Source: Actinomadura sp. DC4
Lineage (GTDB): Bacteria; Actinomycetota; Actinomycetes; Streptosporangiales; Streptosporangiaceae
Direction of reading: 5' to 3'
Length of the DNA stretch: 64,000 nucleotides
NCBI RefSeq assembly: GCF_030406325.1
Contig: NZ_JAUEQY010000014.1
Span: 1 to 64,000 of the forward strand
Both the position numbers and the translations under genes were made by a program. Below are positions 58,213 through 64,000 of the stretch, one piece after another (the first letter of the stretch is position 1; each line of letters starts with the position of its first letter). The notes below the pieces were generated by a model. It had not been told where the DNA came from. It saw nothing but the letters and a program-made list of their open reading frames with translations, and did no database searches.

Positions 58213-60309
58213 ATGAAGACATTCGACACGGACGAGAGCCGGCGGGACGACCACCGCACGCCGGAGCCGGCGGACGGTGACCCGGCCGCGTCACGGGCCG
58301 GTCTCTACCTCGCCCGCCTGACACTCGCCCCGGCTCTGCTGGTCATCTCCTGGCTGGCCGTCGCGCTGCCGCTGCTCATGGCCGGGGTCTTCACGCCACT
58401 CCCGGCGATCGCGCTGTTCGTCCCGGTCGCCGGGCTCGTCCTGACGTTCGGCCTGCGGGCCGTACGCCCGCCCGCGCCCGTCGAGGGCACACGGTGGGGC
58501 TCGTGGTGGACCGTGGCCGCCCTGCTCGCCGTCGCGGTGGTGTTCTGCGTCTTCCAGCTCCTGACGTACTCCCAGCAGATCGTGGTGCGCCGCGACCCCG
58601 CGTCCTACTTCAACTTCGCCACCTGGCTGGCCGGCCACGGGTCGCTGCCGATCCACCCGGACCTGCGGGCGTTCGGCGGCGCCGACCCGGCCCTGTCGTT
58701 CGGCAGCCCGGCCTTCTACCAGCGCGGCGGGGTGCTGTGGCCGCAGTTCATGGCCGGTACGCCGATGATCCTGGCGCCGGTCGGCCGCCTCGCCGGCCCG
58801 TACGCCATGCTCGCCACTATGCCGGTGCTCGGGGCGCTGGCCGTTCTGTCCTTCGGCGGCCTGACCGCCCGGCTCGTCGGCCCGAAGTGGGCGCCGGCCG
58901 GCGCGCTGCTGCTCGCGCTGACCTGGCCGATGATGATGATCTCCCGGTCGATCTACAGCGAGACCACGGCGCTCGTCCTCGTGTGCGGCGGCCTGGCCCT
59001 GACGCTCGACGCGGTCCGCGCGAACCGCCGGCCGCCCGCGCTGCTCGGTGGTCTCGCGCTCGGCCTGACGATCCTCGTGCGCATCGACGGGCTGCGCGAC
59101 GTGCTGCCGGTGGTGGCGTTCGCGGCGCTGCTGGTCGCGCTGCGGAGGCGTACGGGGCCGGCGCTGCTGCTCGGGCTCCTCGCGGGGGTCGGCGCCGGGG
59201 TGCTGGAGGGATACACGATGTCCCGCCCGTACCTCCACTACGTGCACGCCTCGCTCGTCCCGCTCGTCGGCATCGGCATCGCGGTGATCGTGGTCTCGGC
59301 GGTGGCGTGCCTGATCATCCGGCGCCGGGGGATGCCGGACCTCACCAGGTTCCACCTGCCGGACCTGGCGCTGCTCGCGACGTTCGCGGCGATGGCGTTC
59401 TTCGCCGCCCGGCCTTCTCTGCAGACCGTACGACGGGTGCCGAACAACCCCGACGACCGCGCCAACGCCCTCTACATCGCGGCGCTGCAGAAGTCGCTGC
59501 GGCTGCCCCCGGACCCCGACCGGCAGTACTCCGAGCTGACCCTGCACTGGGTGACCTGGTACGTCGGCGTCCCCGCCACGCTGCTCGCCACGATCGGCGC
59601 GGCCCTGCTCGCGCGCAAGCTGCTGCGCCGGCGCCGCACCGACTGGGCCCTGCCGTACGCGGTGATCGTGTGGACGACGGTGACGACGCTCTGGCGCCCG
59701 GGGATCACCCCGGACCAGCCGTGGGCGAGCCGCCGCCTGATAGTCGTCGTGTTGCCGGGTCTGCTGCTGTTCGCCCTGTGGACGCTGGCCTGGGCGGTGC
59801 GGAGCGTACGGCGGCTGGGGTACGGCCCGCAGATCGCCGGCGCCACGGCGGTCGCGGGCGTCCTGCTGGTCCTCGTGCCGACCGTGCTGACCTCGGCCGG
59901 GATGATGTTCACCCCGACGGAGCAGGGCGAGGTCGGCCAGGCGCGCGCGATGTGCCGCTCGATCGGCCCCCGCGCCACGGTCCTGCTGGTCGAGCGCGTC
60001 ACCGCCGACCGGTTCACCCAGCTGATCCGCGGCGTGTGCGGCCTGCCGGCGGGGCGCGTGGCGGCACGCCCGGGCTCGAACACCGCGGCGTCGGAGGACG
60101 TGGAGCGGATCAGCGAGAAGATCGCCGCCGCGGGCCGCCGCCCGGTGCTGCTGGGCGCCAACGCGGTGGACGTGGCCCCGTACGGCGCGGCTCGGCAGGT
60201 CTTCCGCGTGCGGACGCGGCGTGATTCGAGCAGCCTCGTCACCGCCCCGAAGGGGACCTGGACATTGACGATCAATGTCTGGATGGCCACTCCGGTGTAC
60301 TCACGGTGA
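58213..60309 (+). CDS. Multi-pass GT-C-like membrane glycosyltransferase or polymer-assembly protein
   Basis: A 698-residue protein with about ten to twelve transmembrane helices and a C-terminal soluble domain (~545-698). An early periplasmic loop IVVRRDPASYFNFATWLAGH carries an acidic Asp, and FGSPAFYQRGGVLWPQFMAG follows; both fit GT-C-type polyprenyl-phosphosugar transferases. The exact family is unclear to me. I chose the ATG at 58213 with CCGAGG upstream. It overlaps the next GT2 start by 4 bp (GTGA), and that enzyme likely makes its polyprenyl-phosphate-sugar donor. Confidence 0.78.
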   Translation: MKTFDTDESRRDDHRTPEPADGDPAASRAGLYLARLTLAPALLVISWLAVALPLLMAGVFTPLPAIALFVPVAGLVLTFGLRAVRPPAPVEGTRWGSWWTVAALLAVAVVFCVFQLLTYSQQIVVRRDPASYFNFATWLAGHGSLPIHPDLRAFGGADPALSFGSPAFYQRGGVLWPQFMAGTPMILAPVGRLAGPYAMLATMPVLGALAVLSFGGLTARLVGPKWAPAGALLLALTWPMMMISRSIYSETTALVLVCGGLALTLDAVRANRRPPALLGGLALGLTILVRIDGLRDVLPVVAFAALLVALRRRTGPALLLGLLAGVGAGVLEGYTMSRPYLHYVHASLVPLVGIGIAVIVVSAVACLIIRRRGMPDLTRFHLPDLALLATFAAMAFFAARPSLQTVRRVPNNPDDRANALYIAALQKSLRLPPDPDRQYSELTLHWVTWYVGVPATLLATIGAALLARKLLRRRRTDWALPYAVIVWTTVTTLWRPGITPDQPWASRRLIVVVLPGLLLFALWTLAWAVRSVRRLGYGPQIAGATAVAGVLLVLVPTVLTSAGMMFTPTEQGEVGQARAMCRSIGPRATVLLVERVTADRFTQLIRGVCGLPAGRVAARPGSNTAASEDVERISEKIAAAGRRPVLLGANAVDVAPYGAARQVFRVRTRRDSSSLVTAPKGTWTLTINVWMATPVYSR

Positions 60310-61259
60310 ACGCTGCGTACTCTTGGCTCGTGAACAGGTCAGTCCGAGTATCCTCGCCGGGCGTGACTAACACGCCTCATGTGACGATCGTGTTGCCCTG
60401 CTACAACGAGCAGGACCACGTCATCGACGAGGTCGAGCGCATCTGTAAGTCCATGGACGCGAGCGGCCACACGTACGAGCTGCTCGCCGTAGACGACTGC
60501 TCGACCGATGACACGCTGGCCCGTCTCGAAGAAGCGGCACCGAACTTCCCCAATATGCAGGTGGTGCCCTTCCACCGCAACGGCGGCTCCGGCACCGTAC
60601 GCCGCATCGGTTCCCAGCAGGCCAACGGCGACATCGTCGTGTGGACCGACGCCGACATGACCTACCCCAACGAGCGCATCCCCGAGCTGGTCGACATTCT
60701 CGACACCGACCGCTCCGTGGACCAGGTCGTCGGCGCGCGCACCACCGAGGAGGGCACGCACAAGCTGCTGCGGGTGCCGGCCAAGTGGTTCATCCGCAAG
60801 ACGGCCGAGCGCCTCGCCGGGCAGAAGATCCCCGACCTCAACTCCGGGTTGCGGGCCTTCCGGAAGGACGTCGCGGAGCCGTACCTCAAGCTGCTCCCGC
60901 CCGGGTTCTCCTGCGTCACCACGATCACACTGGCGTTCCTGTCCAACCAGCACGACATCCGTTACGTGCCGATCGACTACGCCAAGCGGGCCGGCAGCTC
61001 GAAGTTCCACTTCGTGCACGACGCCTACCGCTACATCCTGCAGGTGCTGCGGATGGTGATGTACTTCAACCCGCTCAAGGTCTTGATGCCGCCCGCGCTG
61101 TGGCTGCTCGGCCTGGGCATCGGCAAGGGCGTGTACGACATGATCGCCCACCCGGTGCGCTTCGCGAACAACACCGTCATGATCTTCGTGACCGGCATGA
61201 TCATCGCCTCGCTGGCCCTGCTCGCCGACCTCATCGTCCGCTCGCGGGGAGACACGTGA
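60306..61259 (+). CDS. Polyprenyl-phosphate glycosyltransferase (GT2, DPM1-like)
   Basis: A 317-residue GT2 with HVTIVLPCYNEQDHVIDEVE, LLAVDDCSTDDTLARLEE, the DxD-type VVWTDADMTYPNERIPELVD, LNSGLRAFRKDVAEPYLKLL and a C-terminal pair of membrane helices (~240-262, 280-305). This is the architecture of polyprenyl-phosphate-mannose/glucose synthases, which make lipid-linked sugar donors for GT-C enzymes. It starts in GTGA overlap with the GT-C-like gene, and its stop overlaps the next transferase start. Confidence 0.88.
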   Translation: MNAAYSWLVNRSVRVSSPGVTNTPHVTIVLPCYNEQDHVIDEVERICKSMDASGHTYELLAVDDCSTDDTLARLEEAAPNFPNMQVVPFHRNGGSGTVRRIGSQQANGDIVVWTDADMTYPNERIPELVDILDTDRSVDQVVGARTTEEGTHKLLRVPAKWFIRKTAERLAGQKIPDLNSGLRAFRKDVAEPYLKLLPPGFSCVTTITLAFLSNQHDIRYVPIDYAKRAGSSKFHFVHDAYRYILQVLRMVMYFNPLKVLMPPALWLLGLGIGKGVYDMIAHPVRFANNTVMIFVTGMIIASLALLADLIVRSRGDT

Positions 61260-62344
61260 GGATCGCGATCGTCGGGCCCGCCTTCCCGTACAAGGGCGGC
61301 GGCGCCCACCACACGACCGAGCTGGCCCACCGGCTGGTCGCCGAGGGCCACGACGTGACGCTGGAGTCGTGGAAGGCGCAGTACCCCTCCTTCCTCTACC
61401 CGGGCGAACAGACGATCTCGACGCCGGAGGGCGTGCCGTTCGCGGGCACCCACCGCACGCTGGCGTGGTACCGCCCGGACGGCTGGTTCCGTACCGGCCG
61501 CAGGTTGCGCTCCTTCGACCTCGTGGTGCTCGTGGTGCTGTCCCCGGTCCAGGTCCCGGCCTACCTCGGGATGGCGTACGGCCTGGGCCGCGGCGGGCCG
61601 CGCCTGGTCGCCCTCTGCCACAACGTCCTGCCGCACGAGCGCAAGCCGTACGACGTGCCGCTGATGCGACGGCTGCTGCGGCGCGTGGACGGGGCGCTGG
61701 TCCACTCGGCCCAGCAGGCGAGGCTGGCCCGCGACCTGGCGCCGGGCACCCCGGTCCTGACCGCCGACCTGCCCGCCCACCTGCCGACCCCTCCGGGAGG
61801 CACGCCGATCGTCGTCCCGGACGCCGAACCGGCGGGCAACCTGCTGTTCTTCGGCATGGTCCGCCCGTACAAGGGCCTGGACGTGCTGCTGCGCGCCCTG
61901 GCTCGTGTCGAGGGGCTCAAGCTGACGGTGGCGGGGGAGTTCTGGGGCGGGGTCGAGGAGACGCGCTCGCTGATCTCGTCGCTGGGGCTCGCGGACCGGG
62001 TGACGCTGCGGCCCGGGTACGTGCCGGCGTCGGACGTACCGGGCCTGTTCTCGGACGCCGACGCGCTCGTACTGCCGTACCGGACCGCGACGGCGTCGCA
62101 GAACGTCTTCATGGCGTACGAGCACGGCGTCCCGGTCATCGCGACGCGGGCCGGCACGCTGGCCGACCATGTGCGGGAGGGCATCGACGGGGTGGTGTGC
62201 GACCCGGACGACGTCGACTCGCTGACGGAGGCCCTGAGGCGCTTCTACGCCCCGGGCGTACCGGCGAAGCTCCGAGCGGGCGTCAAACCGGTCGACGCGG
62301 AGCCTCACTGGGCGCGCTACCTGGAGCAACTGCTCAGCCGCTGA
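61256..62344 (+). CDS. Family 4 glycosyltransferase
   Basis: A 362-residue GT-B enzyme: RIAIVGPAFPYKGGGAHHTT, LVALCHNVLPHERKPYDVPL, LLFFGMVRPYKGLDVLLRAL, VTLRPGYVPASDVPGLFSDA and the donor site VFMAYEHGVPVIATRAGTLA. It shows the E-x7-E type donor motif in a GT4 fold. GTG 61256 overlaps the previous stop by 4 bp. It ends the three-gene block of GT-C, GT2 and GT4, which probably builds one glycan repeat at the membrane. Confidence 0.9.
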   Translation: MRIAIVGPAFPYKGGGAHHTTELAHRLVAEGHDVTLESWKAQYPSFLYPGEQTISTPEGVPFAGTHRTLAWYRPDGWFRTGRRLRSFDLVVLVVLSPVQVPAYLGMAYGLGRGGPRLVALCHNVLPHERKPYDVPLMRRLLRRVDGALVHSAQQARLARDLAPGTPVLTADLPAHLPTPPGGTPIVVPDAEPAGNLLFFGMVRPYKGLDVLLRALARVEGLKLTVAGEFWGGVEETRSLISSLGLADRVTLRPGYVPASDVPGLFSDADALVLPYRTATASQNVFMAYEHGVPVIATRAGTLADHVREGIDGVVCDPDDVDSLTEALRRFYAPGVPAKLRAGVKPVDAEPHWARYLEQLLSR

Positions 62345-62467
62345 TTCTCCCGCCAAACGGTCCGTTGACGCGCTAACCTGACGACTCCCCGACGTAATCG
62401 GATCGTTTCTCTGGGTGATCAGCGGTCTGTGTTTAACTGAAGTATGCGTGGTGGAGGTGAGGAAGGC

Positions 62468-63046
62468 ATGGCCGTGCCGCTTCAGGTCGACCTGCCCAGT
62501 GACCACTACACCGTCGAGGACTGGCTTCAACTGCCCGAGACCGTCGGGCAGCGGGTCGAGCTCATCGACGGGAGCTTTGTGGTGAGTCCCACGCCGTTGT
62601 CGACACATCAGCTCTGCGCCAAGCGGTTGGTGCGCATTCTGGACGATGCCGCACCGCCTGACCTTGAGGTGCTTGAAGCCTTCGGCGTGCGGACGGCGAC
62701 GGAAGTACCAGTGCCAGATGTGGTCGTGGGTGACGCGAACGTGATCGTGGGCGGCGCCACCGTGCTGCTCCCGGAGCAGACCCACCTCGTGGCCGAGATC
62801 GTGAGCCCGCACAACCACCGGCGCGATTATCTGGACAAGCCTCGGATCTATGCCGGAGCGGGCATCCCGACCTTCCTCCGTGTCGAGCTGACAGGGACCG
62901 CACCGCCGAGCGTCGAAGTACTCCACTTGCGCGATGGTGCGTACACCCTGATCGCGAAGGCGAACGCGGGGCAGACGCTTGAGCTGGCCGAGCCGTTCGC
63001 GGTCTCGTTCGATCCGGGAATTCTCTTGGGACACCGTTCCAAGTGA
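62468..63046 (+). CDS. Uma2-family (DUF820) restriction-endonuclease-like protein
   Basis: A 192-residue protein of the PD-(D/E)xK-like Uma2 fold: YTVEDWLQLPETVGQRVELI, DGSFVVSPTPLSTHQLCAKR, VPVPDVVVGD as the metal-binding Asp region and LVAEIVSPHNHRRDYLDKPR with Glu and Lys of the D-ExK set. Such proteins are common and of unclear role, often linked to mobile elements or genome maintenance in actinobacteria. ATG 62468 follows GAGGAAGGC; an earlier ATG at 62444 would add 8 residues encoding the ribosome-binding site itself. Confidence 0.8.
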   Translation: MAVPLQVDLPSDHYTVEDWLQLPETVGQRVELIDGSFVVSPTPLSTHQLCAKRLVRILDDAAPPDLEVLEAFGVRTATEVPVPDVVVGDANVIVGGATVLLPEQTHLVAEIVSPHNHRRDYLDKPRIYAGAGIPTFLRVELTGTAPPSVEVLHLRDGAYTLIAKANAGQTLELAEPFAVSFDPGILLGHRSK

Positions 63047-63055
63047 GCCGGTTCG

Positions 63056-63751
63056 TCAGGTGAGGTTCTTGAGCATTTCCTCGGCGAGCGCGCCGGCGGA
63101 CGCGGGGTTCTGGCCCGTGTACAGGTTGCGGTCCACGACCGTGTACGGCTCCCACACCGGGCCCCGCGAGTAGTCGGCGGGGAGGTTCCGTACCGCGTCC
63201 TCCATGAGCCACTTGGCCTTGTCGGCGAAGCCGAACAGGGCCTCCTCCTCGTTCGAGAAGCCGGTGACGCGGTAGCCGGCGAACGGCGTGTCACCGTGCT
63301 CGTCCCGGGTGGCGACCAGGGCGGCCGGAGCGTGGCAGACGAGACCGAGGGGCTTGCCCGAGGCGAGCGACCTCTTGAGCAGAAGCCCGGAGTCGGCGTC
63401 GGAGGCGAGGTCCTCCAGGGGGCCGTGGCCGCCCGGGTAGAACACCGCGTCGTACTCGTCCAGGTTCACGTCTTGGATGGAGACGGGGTGGCGCAGCTCG
63501 TCGGCCTTCTCGATGACGGCCTCCAGCGTGCGGACGGTCTCCTCGCCGCCCACCAGGTCGGCCCGCAGGCTCAGCACGTCGACCACGGGAACGACCCCGT
63601 CCGGAGTCGCGACCGTGACCTGGTGGCCGGCGCCCGTGAACGCGCTGTACGGACTGGCGAACTCCTCGGCCCAGTATCCGCTCGGATGCCGGTGACCGTC
63701 CTTGAGCGTCCAGTAGCTCGCGCCGGTCAGCACGAAAAGAATCTTGGCCAT
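63056..63751 (-). CDS. DJ-1/PfpI Hsp31-like protein (class I glutamine amidotransferase fold)
   Basis: A 231-residue protein with KILFVLTGASYWTLKDGHRH at the N-terminus, VFYPGGHGPLEDLASDAD, and the nucleophile elbow Cys139-His140 in GLVCHAPAALVATRDEHG. This matches the Hsp31/YajL-like branch, which shows deglycase, glyoxalase or chaperone activity in studied members. A C-terminal VVDRNLYTGQNPASAGALA fits the same branch. It is convergent with the Uma2 gene, 9 nt apart. Its promoter is in the 63752-63937 gap. Confidence 0.9.
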   Translation of the reverse strand: MAKILFVLTGASYWTLKDGHRHPSGYWAEEFASPYSAFTGAGHQVTVATPDGVVPVVDVLSLRADLVGGEETVRTLEAVIEKADELRHPVSIQDVNLDEYDAVFYPGGHGPLEDLASDADSGLLLKRSLASGKPLGLVCHAPAALVATRDEHGDTPFAGYRVTGFSNEEEALFGFADKAKWLMEDAVRNLPADYSRGPVWEPYTVVDRNLYTGQNPASAGALAEEMLKNLT

Positions 63752-63937
63752 GATGGTTCCCCCCGAATGTGCACGCCGCTTGTCGCGGCGCGTGTCACCT
63801 GTACCTGCCGTTCACATCGGCCGGGACGACACCTGCGCGACGGCGCGCACACCCCCGACGCCCGGATCGGCCGTCCCTCGTCGGATATGACGAGGACCTG
63901 TCGCCGGGCGCTGCGGGGCGAGTGGATCTGGCCTGTC
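63752..63937. other. Intergenic region before the last gene fragment
   Basis: The 186-nt region holds the upstream sequence of the Hsp31-like gene and the 3' flank of the fragment at 63938. No recognisable motif or frame is present, and no terminator is visible. Confidence 0.4.
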
Positions 63938-64000
63938 TCAGCCGTTGATGCCCTCGATGTGGGGCTGAAGCTCCTTGAGGAGGGCACGCTTGGGCTTGGC
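63938..64000 (-). CDS. C-terminal fragment of an unidentified protein (truncated at window edge)
   Basis: The minus strand reads LLKELQPHIEGING before a TGA at 63938, preceded by a basic AKPKRA segment at the window edge. The 20 residues look like a real protein C-terminus, with a short amphipathic helix. Nothing identifies the family from so little sequence. The rest of the gene lies beyond 64000. Confidence 0.4.
   Translation of the reverse strand, partial: AKPKRALLKELQPHIEGING

Noticed and set aside
1-64000. CRISPR array, tRNA, rRNA or insertion sequence
   Set aside because: No regularly spaced repeats, no tRNA cloverleaf sequence with CCA-like end, no ribosomal RNA stretch and no transposase frame with terminal inverted repeats were seen by eye.

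Overview
The window is GC-rich actinomycete chromosome. Supporting signs are many GTG/TTG starts, GTGA/ATGA stop-start overlaps, a DtxR/IdeR-type iron box, a TIGR03089-type protein, two LytR-CpsA-Psr (LCP) proteins, and teichoic-acid-type CDP-alditol genes in a GC-rich genome. A filamentous order (Streptosporangiales or a relative) is my inference; no rRNA or tRNA marker is present to fix it. The first ~217 bases are nearly pure C/G runs and are probably a damaged contig end.

Layout. 0.2-1.1 kb: bacterioferritin and its ferredoxin behind an iron box. 1.1-7.3 kb: glgX-treY-treZ, an operon converting glycogen to trehalose. 7.2-11.3 kb: a GlxA/AraC-type regulator, a quinone-oxidoreductase-like MDR, a Nudix hydrolase and an acyl-CoA carboxylase beta subunit. 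11.4-14.7 kb: an OmpR/HK two-component pair followed by a scar of four broken genes, including a miniature in-frame copy of the histidine kinase itself. 14.7-16.2 kb: an overlapping CHAP plus GH25 lysin pair without signal peptides. 16.4-27 kb: mostly housekeeping (gtrA, two acyl-CoA dehydrogenases, purK-purE, a CoA-binding protein, an orphan receiver, UDP-glucose dehydrogenase, small unknown proteins, an MDR oxidoreductase).

27-62 kb is a large cell-envelope glycopolymer region. It has two LCP ligases (27.1 and 55.8 kb), a TarI-like cytidylyltransferase, a bifunctional CDP-ribitol synthase coupled to two membrane-linked TagF/TagB-type polymerases, nucleotide-sugar genes (UDP-GlcNAc 2-epimerase, UDP-ManNAc-type dehydrogenase), at least seven glycosyltransferases, a GT-C-like membrane protein and a membrane acyltransferase. 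Inside it lies a compact operon (30.8-36.7 kb) that is the most interesting part. It encodes a CDP-alcohol phosphotransferase fused to a degenerate nucleotidyltransferase, a membrane protein, an intact LicC-like nucleotidyltransferase, an sn-glycerol-1-phosphate dehydrogenase homologue, a second CDP-alcohol phosphotransferase whose last motif Asp is His, and a GT2. I read this as a candidate pathway that makes and activates an unusual polyol phosphate, perhaps the archaeal-type glycerol-1-phosphate enantiomer, and installs it in a wall polymer or lipid.

Between the two wall blocks is a decayed NLR-like (STAND NTPase/TPR) gene that still carries a RHIM-like amyloid signalling motif. The window ends with a Uma2-family nuclease, a DJ-1/PfpI Hsp31-like protein and the tail of an unidentified gene. 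No CRISPR array, insertion sequence, tRNA or rRNA was seen.
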